A stretch of DNA of 11,951 nucleotides from Conidiobolus incongruus B7586. Lineage: Eukaryota; Entomophthoromycota; Entomophthoromycetes; Entomophthorales; Conidiobolaceae. The stretch lies in NCBI GenBank assembly GCA_000697335.1, contig JNEM01014130.1:1-11951 (forward strand), given 5' to 3'. The notes under the pieces are model-generated. The model had not been told where the DNA came from. It searched no databases and was given only the letters and a program-made list of their open reading frames with translations. A program made the position numbers and the translations under genes. This document shows positions 1 through 8,988 of the stretch, in pieces (the stretch's first letter is position 1; every line of letters starts with the position of its first letter).

Positions 1-479
1 CCTTTATTAAAATATAAATCAAAATATTAAATTAAGTTAAATTAACCATTTTTATAAATTTTTTTAATAAATATTTTATCAAACAATAAATCTTAATTAT
101 TATAAAAGATTAAAATTATATATTTTTACCCTTTATTTAGTTTTTAAAGGAAAATCAATTAATAATATACTTTATATTATTTTTTTAAATAAAACAAATT
201 TTAATTAATATTCTTAATATAATTTAAAAAAGCCTATTAATTTATATAATAATTATATAATATATAAATTTAAAACTATAAAAAATTTTCTAATTAAAAA
301 TAACTTAAAAAAACTACCACATCTAGTATATTCCTTAGATTATAACTTATATGATTATATTTACTTTAAGTAATTAAAAAACTAGCTTACAAGAAAGAAA
401 ATTTTTACAAGAAAATTCAATTGATTTATAAAATATCAAATTTCAATCCTTAATAAAAAGAACTGTTTTTTAAATGTTA
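1..479. repeat. Left copy of a long non-coding interspersed repeat
   Basis: This stretch matches 11477-11951 in the same orientation, starting at the very first base of the window (both begin CCTTTATTAAAATATAAATC, 20 identical bases) and continuing to about base 479. By eye roughly three quarters to four fifths of positions agree, with a few small gaps. Well preserved landmarks include GGAAAATCAATTAATA, AAACTACCA and AGTATATTC. There is no open reading frame and no recognisable transposon protein. The true left edge cannot be seen because the window begins here. It could be a non-autonomous transposon, the end of a longer element or a subtelomere-type repeat; the family is not recognised. Confidence 0.85.
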
Positions 480-1232
480 GAAGTTTGCTAAAAATATGGC
501 AAAAAGTTATTAATAGAAAAAGAAATTATTAAATTTATATTATATATTTATTTTTATATATCATATATCAAAATGTTTATTTATTTTTAATTGCCAAAAT
601 TTTCTATTATTCAAAATACAAAGTAAATTTTATTATTTAATTAATAATTTTTAATTAGAAATATTAAGATTATAAAATAAATAAAAAAAAAGATATATGT
701 TCAGATGAGATATCTTATTTTATTCATTGATAATAGTATAAAAATATTATTTAAAAGTTCATTCAAAAGCTATTAAAGTCCGATATTACAGAAAATAATA
801 ATAGTCAGTTAATATTTTTTAAAGGTTAGGAAATCATTTGAAATTTGAATTTTGGATCAAATATGATATTATTGATTTGTTTAAAGTGAATTATATAAAA
901 TGAGATACTATTAGTTTGAAAGTAATTGATTTAAAAATTTATAACAATAATAACGAACATTGAAAGATTTAATCTCTTCTTATATAAATAAGAGAAAGCA
1001 AATTAACTTGAAAAACATTATAACAATAATTATTACTCAAGCGATACAAAATATTGTTGTGATAATCTTTAATCTAAAATCAAATAGAATTATATCAAAT
1101 TATAACCTCAGGATAAATTAAATATAATTATAATTAAAGTATTTAGTTAATTCAATTAACACTTAAGATCAGATTAGAATTTTTTAATGTATGTAGATAT
1201 TTAAGATGTAAATAAGGTTAATAAACCATAAA
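480..1232. other. AT-rich intergenic stretch, no gene recognised
   Basis: This stretch lies between the left repeat and the hydrolase pseudogene. I read all frames for remnants of the neighbouring hydrolase family or other proteins and found none convincing. One frame stays open for about 50 codons around 953-1100 but is rich in Ile, Asn and Lys and has no recognisable motif, as expected by chance at this base composition. Between about 860 and 930 two AT-rich segments resemble each other loosely (both run ATGATA or ATGAGATA into ATTATTG or CTATTAG and then AAGTGAATT or AAGTAATT), possibly a decayed local duplication. The repeat on the left may extend somewhat into this region. Confidence 0.5.
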
Positions 1233-2710
1233 ATGGATAAAAATTTAAAATTTTTCAACATAATATAACAGTCAATAAACAGAGTTATACTCAAGTTAAT
1301 TAAACTTATCCCATGAATATTAAACTGGATGCTCTTATTCAATATATTAACAATCAAATTAATTTTTCATATATTTTGCAAATATTACCAGATGTATAAA
1401 AGAATTAAAAAGGTACATATTGTATTAATTCTAAATATCACAGAAATGCTTTTCAATATTTTTTTTGAAATATGATAACAAAAAAATTAAATATAGAACC
1501 CATCAAAGAACATTCTTATTGAATTGGTCAAAACTTCTTTCAATTCAATTGAAGATGTCGACGAATAGACAGCAATTACTTTAACTATACTCTGAAAACT
1601 GGTGCCAAAATCGCAAAATTTCAAGCTCTACAGTCTGAGAATACTTATCGTTAGCATTTACCAATTGTTATTACTCGAGCTTTGATGTGGATGAGAAGGC
1701 AATAGTTGGCCAATAACTGAAATATCCCAAGTTTCAGGAAATAAAGGGGGATTTTAATGAGTCAGCAGGATTGGTTGAAAAATTAGCAGCTTTACTCACT
1801 CTAAAGTTTCTTTTCAATATGCGCGGTCTTCGGCTTGTATTGGCGTCCTTTGCTCAATTGAATGGTGGATTGTTTCTCAAGTATTATCGCTTTAAAAATA
1901 TTAGAGTTTACGTACTTAAACTTTTCAGGTTTTGGATTAGATTTGGAAATTGTAAATAATGTGAATTACTTCCTATAATATTTTGAAAAGGTGCACTAAT
2001 AGGGAACTTAATATATTGTCAATTTAATGGTATAAATCTAACAATCCAATTTAAGTATTGAAGAGTATTTGTCTTTTATTTTGCAAATTATCAACAGCAA
2101 CTCCAACAGAAGTGTTGTTTTGGTTGAATCGGAGAATGTATTCTTATATCTAGTTTAAAAATCTTCACCTAAAGAGGATTATATTTAATTATTCTACCAT
2201 TTGTTCCAAACTTAAAAGTGCGAAGATCTAATTGGTCACCACTTCCTTTTGGTGCAATTGTCATCTCCATGGTAGCTTGTTCAAAACCAGAGTACATTCC
2301 CTCTATATCTTTTATCGAACACGTATTTATCTACTTATTTCAATTGAGTGCTGTTTTTCATTTATGTGCATCTCCTCTCACTAGTCCTCTACATTGAATC
2401 ATCCGATACTTGAGCGTATTTAAATCTTCATTTAGTAGGTTCTTTTATCCTAATTTCAGTCGGTAATTTTTCCTTATTTTCATAACATATTCTATTTCAA
2501 TTAGTATTTTTAGGCAAAAGTTATATTTCCTATCAATATATACCAAAAAATACCCTGGAGTGACTTATTTCTCCTCGGCTAGCAGGGTTAAATGGTTGAT
2601 TATTATGATAACAAATATTTAGAAAAATTTGACCAGTGGATTTGGTTTGAAATTGAAGATTCATTTTGAAAAATTGAAATAATTGTAGTTTTTGAAATTC
2701 TTGAGTATTG
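1233..2710 (+). pseudogene. Decayed alpha/beta-hydrolase paralogue, all three exons recognisable
   Basis: This is a dead copy of the same family as the genes at 4284 and 8989, found by reading all three plus frames against them. From ATG 1233 one frame runs in register with gene A, with stops; V-I-L-x-L-I...I-L-N-W matches its F-I-L-x-V-V...V-L-N-Y membrane segment, and T-E-M-L-F-N-I-F-F (from 1440) matches W-I-E-L-I-F-Y-I-F. Around 1645-1740 the frame reads D-E-K-A-I-V then L-K-Y-P-K, like D-E-Q-K-I-V and L-D-H-P-K in gene A. F-T-H-S-K-V-S-F-Q-Y (from 1789) matches F-T-H-L-N-V-P-F-Q-F, and W-I-R-F-G-N (from 1933) leads to L-P-I-I and G-A-L-I-G, the oxyanion region. Exon 2 gives N-R-S-V-V-L-V-E, P-K-E-D-Y-I and, from about 2230, N-W then V-A-C-S-K-P-E-Y-I, aligning without gaps to gene A. 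A GT-AG intron survives at about 2463-2513, and exon 3 gives M-V-D...L-E-K-F-D. Several stops and frame changes, a damaged first donor (GGAAC for GTAAC), Lys for the oxyanion His and Pro at the nucleophile Ser show it is non-functional. The 3' limit is approximate. Confidence 0.88.
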
Positions 2711-3447
2711 ATTGTTTTGAAATAAAATTCTAGTTTAATATTCAGCTGCTTGATAATATTTATAATTTCAAATAGATAAATATTTTTATAAAATTTAAAT
2801 TCATATTCACTCAATTTAATAAATATTTTTTTAAATTTTTTATTAAATTTTATTTTTTTAAAAGAAACAAATTAAATAAAGTTTTAAATTTTATTCATTA
2901 ACAAAAAAAGTTTTTATAACCTGATCACAATTACAAGATAAATACTTTAAACAAAATTAATATGATTGAAGTATTGATACAAAAATAATCAATTAATTTT
3001 TTATGAGATACTAAAAAAATTAATTTCAAATATTAACTTACTATATATGGTAATTTCTTTATTTGAATTACCACATTTTATTATTATCAAAAGTTTTAAA
3101 TTAATATTCTGTTAAGAATATTATTTAAATCTCATCATATACATTTTTATAGATTTATTTTTACTAAGGATCAAAATAATCCAAGTTATTTATTTCAATT
3201 TAGTATAAAATTTTAGTAGAAAAAATAAAATATATTACCACCACAAACTTTTAAGCCCAAAAAGAGAAATCGATAAGTAATAGCCAATAAGAATTGCTAA
3301 ATTTAAATATAAAACATTTGTATGGACAAAATTTCAACCCATCCCTGAGAATCATTTTCTTAATATAGTAAATACCTACTAAAAATGTATCATCGGAAAG
3401 ATTTTATTTGTTTTAATATAGTAAACCAATTGCCCTCAAAATCCTAA

Positions 3448-3453
3448 CACGTG
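3448..3453. promoter_or_regulatory. CACGTG E-box-like site within a 13-base motif shared with the gene B upstream region
   Basis: The palindrome CACGTG is the core site of bHLH regulators such as the Cbf1/Pho4 class in fungi (established knowledge). Here it is extended to CACGTGATAGTAA (3448-3460). The same 13 bases occur on the minus strand around 8433-8445. It lies about 830 bp upstream of gene A, far for a typical fungal promoter element, so function is uncertain. Confidence 0.3.
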
Positions 3454-4207
3454 ATAGTAAAAAAAATCTTTGGTGATGATTAAGATATAAAATAAACTTA
3501 CAATTCTCATCGTATTAAAAAATTAAAAGATTCAAATTAAATAGTTATAATATAGTTTTTAGTTCATTGAATAGTATCTATATATTTTATCAACCACTAT
3601 AAAATGCGAAATATATTTTATAAAAATTGGAAATATTAATATAATTTTAGCAAAATAGATCTCATGTTTTCAATAAATTCGATACCGATTTTAAGATTGA
3701 TATTTTCATGCATTAATTTTTAACTATTATGCCTTAGTGATTGATAAATATTTTAATATAATTTTGGCATAATAATAAATAAAATTTTACTTGGATTTAA
3801 CTACAAATTTAAGTTTATCAACTTGAAAAGTTTTTTGGGGGGAAATAAAAATACTTAGTTTAATCAATTTATTTTAATTATTACGTCATTTAAATTTTAT
3901 TACAATTCAATATGTAAAATTAAAAATTATTGAGCATTTAAAAAAATTTTTTTTCGAAATGATATAATTATTAATAATAAATAAATTTAAAATTAATTTG
4001 ATTATTTTCATTTTGAATAGTATATTTAATTAAAAATAAAATAGTAATAATATTTAATTATTAAATTTATTTCATATTATTCAATTTTAGTAAATATTAA
4101 TATATTGTTTAATCAAAATGAAAACTTGATTAAATGTTGTCTCAAAATTTAAGATCTTGATAAACTTTATTAAAGTTTGCATAATGATATTACATTAAAA
4201 AATTGAG

Positions 4208-4215
4208 TATATAAA
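4208..4215 (+). promoter_or_regulatory. Candidate TATA box of hydrolase gene A
   Basis: TATATAAA followed by a small C run (ACCCC) stands 68 bp before the ATG at 4284, in a local context richer in C than the surrounding DNA. Spacing suits a TATA element with a short leader. In DNA this AT-rich, TATA-like strings are common, so position and the flanking C run are the main support. Confidence 0.35.
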
Positions 4216-4283
4216 CCCCATAAACCAGATTAAAATCTAATACTTTAAAAAAAATATAATAATTAAATAATAATATTAATTTA

Positions 4284-5813
4284 ATGGTTAAACTTGCTTC
4301 AATTAATTATTCTAATAATTTTAAACAATCTTTTATTCTTGCAGTTGTGAATAATCTAATTAATGTTTTAAATTATTGGCCAATTGTACATCTTGCAATC
4401 TATAAATTTGTAAAACATGACGAATTTAACTACCCTTATACTACTTCGATATGGAGCTGGACAAGGGTATTACTCGCATATAGCTGGATTGAACTAATTT
4501 TCTACATCTTTTTAAAATATTCTAATTATTGCCTTAATGCAGAGCCTCTGATCAAGAGAAATATCCAATCCAAATTAGATCGTGAAAAGGTGATTAACAA
4601 ATTTTTTAATGAAACTACAGACATTATTGAGAGTATCAAGAGTTGGATGAATATTGATGGTATGTCGATTGAAGGAGATAGAGAAGTGAATATCGTAACT
4701 GTTCGTCATTTTCTTTCTTGCGTCTTATTTAATGTAAGTTATGATAAATTAAAATTTGATGAACAAAAGATAGTTGAAGAATACTTGGACCATCCTAAGC
4801 TATCTAATTTACCACGTTCTAATAATTGTGAAACTCCTAACTTTACGTTTTTTACTCACTTAAATGTTCCATTTCAATTTGTCCCCATTCTCCCTGTTTA
4901 TGGAACAATTATACTAGGAAGGACCTTGGGCAATATGGCTTTGAGATGGTGGCAGTTCCAATCATATCATGTTGACGGATTAAATGGTCTTGGGTACTGG
5001 ATTCGGGAAGGCGATTCTTCCAAGAGTAATTTGCCACCTATTGTCCTTTGCCATGGATCTGTTGCAGGTAATTAAATATATTCAAAACTTTTAGCAACTA
5101 TTAACTTTAGCATATTAGGTCCTTGGGGCTATACACCAGTTATATATCATATGCTTAAAAACTATCCTAACAGAACTATAGTACTGATTGAACTTTATTA
5201 TATGAGCTTGAATTTTATAAAGGATATTCCCAGCAAAGATGATCATCTTAAATTATTTGATCATATTTTCAAAAAGCATCAATTGTCCAAATCCAGCTGG
5301 ATGGGTCAATCTTATGGTACTGGTGTTTTATCTTACGTAGCAAGTGCGAGACCCGGATATATTTATTCCATGACCTTTGTAGATCCAATATCCTTCAATT
5401 TATTTGAACCAACTATACCTTATAATTTATTTGCAAGCCCTCCTAAATCTATATCACATCTCTGTATGAGAAAATTTGGAATGTATGAGTATACAATATC
5501 TAAAGCTTTATTTAGAAATTTTTGGTGGTAATATTTTTTTTAAAAAAATAAGAATTACTTGAATTTTATTAATATTTTAATTTTAAATAGGTATGATATG
5601 GTATTCTTAGATACATATTTCGATAATTATGATGGTCCTACTAATATATTTTTATCAGAACATGATGATATTGTGGATAGTGAACAATTGTATAATTATT
5701 TCAAGAAATTTGATGATGATCCCAATTTTAAAGTGAGTGTAATGAAGAAATGCAATCATGCTGGGTTTATTTTCAATCCTACATTATCTAAACAAGTTGT
5801 CAATGTTTTATAA
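4284..5813 (+). CDS. Hydrolase gene A: membrane-anchored alpha/beta hydrolase, 3 exons, 471 residues
   Basis: Exons are 4284-5067, 5119-5527 and 5591-5813, joining into one open frame. An in-frame stop at 4260 and no nearer Met support the start. Hydrophobic segments at about residues 13-43 and 59-79 suggest an N-terminal membrane anchor, and a third, amphipathic stretch lies at about 195-223. A linker domain fills about 85-250. The hydrolase fold follows: P-P-I-V-L-C-H-G (His257-Gly258, oxyanion region), nucleophile elbow G-Q-S-Y-G with Ser326, F-V-D-P at about 347-351, the F-W-W block at 396-398, S-E-H-D-D with Asp423/424 as likely acid and C-N-H-A-G with His454 as likely catalytic base. 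All triad positions are filled, so it is probably an active serine hydrolase (esterase or lipase type) bound to a membrane; the substrate is unknown. It is the middle member of a tandem array. I know the family as widespread fungal alpha/beta hydrolases of largely unassigned function. The elbow has Gln where His is common. Confidence 0.9.
5068..5118 (+). other. Intron 1 of hydrolase gene A (51 bp, phase 1)
   Basis: The donor is GTAATT and the acceptor is ATTAG, with a TTAAC branch-like motif about 15 bases before the end. The intron interrupts the glycine codon ending the H-G-S-V-A-G oxyanion motif; removing it gives G-P-W-G-Y. Reading through meets TAA within three codons. The same position and phase are used in gene B. 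Confidence 0.88.
5528..5590 (+). other. Intron 2 of hydrolase gene A (63 bp, phase 2)
   Basis: The donor is GTAATA and the acceptor is AAATAG. The intron splits the second Trp codon of the F-W-W block (TG|G), after which the frame continues Y-D-M-V-F-L. If it is retained, translation stops at once after F-W-W, before the Asp and His of the triad. Gene B has an intron at exactly the same place and phase. Confidence 0.88.
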
Positions 5814-6529
5814 TTATATAATCAACCCTATATTGAATTTTTCTTTTATTGGTTTTTTAAATTAGATAATTAGGTGCAATTACTATCATTTTATTCATCA
5901 TTACTATCCTGCGCTAAAATAATTGATAATAAAAGGGTTATTAATATCAATTTTTCGATATAATTATTAATATTTTATTATTTAATCAAAATTAAATACC
6001 GTTATATTTATCTCATTTCAAAAGAAAGTTGGCTTAAGAGCAGATTTTTAATATTTAATTAATTAAATTAATTTTTTATCTTAATATTATAAATATTTTT
6101 TTAAATCCTGAAAAAATTGATAAGTATATTCTTTAACAAATTATTCAACTAGATTTTTGTTTTATATTTAATATCTTCATTAAAAAGAAATATAATCAAT
6201 ATTTAGTATATTTTCTACTCAATATTAATTTATGAACTTATTCTAGATTAATTTCTTTTACAATTAGGGAAGTTCAACTACATTTTGATAATCTTTTTCA
6301 ATATAAAAACAATATATCAAAGTTATTTTAAACATTTTATCAAATATTATACCAAGTCTATAAATTCAAACCTATCATATTACTGTAAAGATAGTATATA
6401 TCAATTTTACTATTATGATTTTAAATTGAATAAAATGGTAAAAAAATTAAGAATTTTAGACCAGATATAAGAATATTTTCAATAGTTAAGTATTATTATT
6501 ATAATTATTATTATTTATATTAATAGTTG

Positions 6530-6547
6530 ATATATATATATATATAT
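6530..6547. repeat. (AT)n microsatellite
   Basis: About nine alternating AT units lie in an AT-rich spacer. This is a simple repeat with no functional claim. Confidence 0.8.
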
Positions 6548-8300
6548 TCAAAACAAATTTTTTCATTTTTTATAACAAAAAGGAAATTAAAATAAAATAT
6601 TATTAAAAAATATAATTAATTTTTACAATAAATATATGATTATATATATAACTTAAATATAAATTATATTGTTAACTATTTAATTATATTCTTTTTTATA
6701 ATTTTTATTATCAATCTTAAATATCAATAAAATAACGATAATTATAGTTAAAAATAACTATTTCTCATTTTATTTCTTTTTTTGAAATAATAATAGTAAT
6801 AATAAATAAATAAATTACATATTTGAATAGATAAATTAAAAAGATTATAATTTTTTAGCCTTAAATTAAATACAATAATTTCTAATTTTAGAAAGGCAAA
6901 ATTTGATTTTAATGATTAATTAAATTGCCATTCAACCACTGGATTATATATTATCATTAACTGAATTTAATTATTTATACTATCTTAATATATTTTAATA
7001 TATAATAGTTAAATAACTATGAAATTAATTGTGATTTTAATATAGATATAACTATTATTGATCAAAATTAGTTAAATTAATTAATATTTGACTAATAATT
7101 TATCTTTATTTAGTTTGAATATTCTAAATATAAACGCACCATTTAATTTTATATTTTATTTTTTTATAATAATTAAATTATAATTTAATTATAATTATGA
7201 ATTTTATTAACTATCAATTGGTGTTAATAAATATTGCAAATTATTAAGTTGATAAAATAATTTGATCAATACTATATCTTATATATATAGAATAAAAATT
7301 GATAGATATTCCTAAATTGCCTTATACTTTCAGATGAATAAGCTCGAAATAAATGATTTTGTTAAATGCTAATCCATACTACAATAAATAACTCATATCC
7401 AAAATTGATTTTATATTCCTCATTATTTTAAATATTTTTAATTTATATTTAGATGTATTTATTCAGACTATAATTGGTTTCTCATTATAAAATTAACATT
7501 TTAGTAAATAATAGTAATTAACAATAATATTTAATTCTGTTGAATTATGATATTATGCCTTGAGGCCTATAAAATTCTAAATATATGATTTTAATCGCTC
7601 AAATTAAATATATATCTTTAAACGTAAAATACTTTTAAAATGAAATTTTTATTACATGTATAAGTAATGATAAATTTCTCAAAAATGGTAATTGATAATT
7701 CTATAATTAGAAATATTTGCATAATATTCAATATTTAAAGCAATGCTTTCATATTAATATAGAATATAGCCATTAAAGATATTAAAATTAATTTCTAGAA
7801 ATTTATTATGAATTAATTTTGAATATTTATAATACATATCATATATATTTGTTATGTAGCCATTGTATATTATATTATAATATTTGAAAATGAAAGAATA
7901 TTATTCTTCTTTAAGTATAATTTACCATATCAAGATTTCCATAATGAACAAAATTCTCTTATTAATCATTATTCTTACATAGCTATATTTTTTTGACTTA
8001 TTTTTCAATAAAACAATAAAAATATAACAATATATTACTTAAGTCATCATGATTTGATAGATAATCAGTATATTAATGTCAAATTCACCAACTTTTAATA
8101 TATCTCCATACTATAATGGATCGATCGAATTATACTAAAATTATATTAAGAACATAATCCCTAACTAATATTAGTATAATGAAAAAAAAACAATTTTTAA
8201 TTTTAAAAAATTTTAAGCCTTAATTAATTAAAAATTATTTATTAATAATTTAAAATATGATTCAAAAAAAAATAAAAGTGATATTTAATTTTAAAATTTT

Positions 8301-8318
8301 ATTTGCCAATTGGCAAAT
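8301..8318. promoter_or_regulatory. Perfect 18-base palindrome with an extra TTGGCA half-site
   Basis: ATTTGCCAATTGGCAAAT equals its own reverse complement. Its half TTGGCA (8310-8315) recurs at 8321-8326, exactly 11 bases or about one helical turn away. The centre also contains overlapping CCAAT and ATTGG, the core of the fungal HAP/NF-Y type site. It looks like a binding site for a dimeric regulator, about 670 bp upstream of gene B. This is inference from symmetry only. Confidence 0.3.
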
Positions 8319-8439
8319 TTTTGGCATATTAACCAACCAAAATTATTCCTGCAATATAGAAATTCATAAAAAAAATTATCGGGAAAATTCAAATCATAAG
8401 AACCTAAAATTACACCGAAACAAAATGCTCTATTACTAT

Positions 8440-8445
8440 CACGTG
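8440..8445. promoter_or_regulatory. CACGTG E-box-like site upstream of gene B
   Basis: This is the second CACGTG in the window, about 545 bp before the gene B start. On the minus strand it reads CACGTGATAGTAA, the same 13 bases as at 3448-3460 upstream of gene A. Candidate bHLH site; unproven. Confidence 0.3.
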
Positions 8446-8584
8446 GAAATGATTTAATTTTATGTCATATTGTTAGAGTGAATTATAATTTAAAATTAAA
8501 CAATAAAAGTTTGAATTATATTAAAAAAGATAATAATTCTTATAATTTTTACTCAATCAAAATTTTTAGTGCAACCAAATTTTA

Positions 8585-8614
8585 AAATTTCCCTAACTAA
8601 CTAGGGGAAAATTT
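8585..8614. other. Imperfect inverted repeat (hairpin-forming)
   Basis: The left arm AAATTTCCCTA and right arm TAGGGGAAAATTT are complementary apart from two single-base bulges, around a six-base loop ACTAAC. It includes C and G runs that stand out from the AT background. It does not follow a coding region, so a terminator-like role is unlikely. It could be a regulator site or a trace of a mobile-element end. Confidence 0.35.
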
Positions 8615-8812
8615 GATATTTTCCCAATTTAACTATTAAAATAATTAAAATCTTATGAAAATGAGTGGTTAATAAAATTTTAATTTTAATTTTAAATTTT
8701 AATATCATGGATAAAAACTTAAATTTATACACTTGAATTTACCCCTCATATTTTTTTTGGTAAAGGATGTGGAGGTTATAAATTTATTTTTAATTAGGGA
8801 TGGCAATCGCTT

Positions 8813-8850
8813 GAATTCGAGAAAATTTCATGTGTAATTTCGGGAATTCG
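8813..8850. promoter_or_regulatory. Paired GAATTCG motifs in the gene B proximal upstream region
   Basis: GAATTCG occurs at 8813-8819 and again at 8844-8850, a 31-base shift of about three helical turns. The surrounding 8760-8860 stretch is clearly less AT-rich than the rest of the spacer. It lies 140-180 bp before the gene B ATG, a plausible distance for an upstream activating element. This is a suggestion from repetition and position. Confidence 0.25.
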
Positions 8851-8855
8851 TATGC

Positions 8856-8870
8856 ATATATATATATATA
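8856..8870. repeat. (AT)n microsatellite
   Basis: About seven to eight alternating AT units run directly after TATGC and before GTCCC, in the upstream region of gene B. A simple repeat; it could also serve as a TATA-like element about 120 bp before the start. Confidence 0.7.
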
Positions 8871-8988
8871 GTCCCTTGACCCAATAATTTGTTAGATTTT
8901 TGTTTATATTCAAATTTTTTGATTCGTTTTATTGATAATATAATTTTAAAGAGGACCAAATAGTGAATATTAATTAATTAATTCGAGA

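Larger units (their letters stand above)
2711..4283. other. Intergenic region upstream of hydrolase gene A
   Basis: This is very AT-rich DNA with no open frame of note and no readable paralogue remnant. The 3240-3480 part is somewhat less AT-rich than its surroundings and contains a CACGTG box (3448-3453) described separately. A short imperfect duplication is visible: AATATTAATATAATTTTAGC near 3632 and a similar AATATTTTAATATAATTTTGGC near 3748. An isolated T6G6 run lies at about 3831-3842. The region ends in a candidate TATA box about 70 bp before the gene A start. Confidence 0.5.
5814..8988. other. Long intergenic region between hydrolase genes A and B
   Basis: About 3.2 kb of AT-rich DNA lies here. 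I found no hydrolase remnant, RNA gene or transposon protein. Short open frames at 6285-6470 and 8257-8457 have the Ile/Asn/Lys/Tyr-rich composition expected by chance. Features with some structure are an alternating TA tract (6530-6547), an 18-base perfect palindrome (8301-8318), a CACGTG box (8440-8445), an imperfect hairpin (8585-8614) and a GC-richer stretch of about 100 bp (8760-8860) just before gene B. A weak inverted pair GCCTT/AAGGC brackets about 6858-6897. Confidence 0.5.

Noticed and set aside
1771-1959. 62-codon open frame on the plus strand
   Set aside because: It overlaps the pseudogene in a mostly wrong frame. Only its end (W-I-R-F-G-N) is in register with the decayed hydrolase, so it is not a gene of its own.
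2533-2814. 93-codon open frame on the minus strand
   Set aside because: It lies antisense to exon 3 of the pseudogene and runs into AT-rich spacer. The protein has no recognisable motif, while the plus strand shows family similarity.
3336-3350. CATCCCTGA as the inverted partner of TAGGGATGG at 8795, making a transposon of 3336-8795
   Set aside because: The two ends point the wrong way round for terminal inverted repeats of an element between them, and only about eight bases match.
3831-3842. T6G6 run
   Set aside because: It stands out in AT-rich DNA but is a single homopolymer junction with no repeat or neighbouring feature to explain.
5068-5094. Alternative upstream acceptor for gene A intron 1 (TTTTAG ending at 5094), which would keep the frame and add 8 residues
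   Set aside because: The intron would be only 27 bp, and the extra residues have no counterpart in gene B, whose intron ends right before the equivalent G-P codons.
5101-5110. Another AG (TTTAG ending at 5110) in intron 1 of gene A
   Set aside because: Using it would add 8 bases and shift the frame; the AG at 5118 restores the G-P-x-x-Y block shared with gene B.
6285-6470. 61-codon open frame
   Set aside because: Its Ile/Tyr/Asn/Lys-rich composition is typical of chance frames in AT-rich DNA. No motif, no intron-joined extension and no similarity to the neighbours was seen.
8257-8457. 66-codon open frame
   Set aside because: It has the same low-complexity composition. It contains the palindrome and CACGTG sites, which fit non-coding DNA better.
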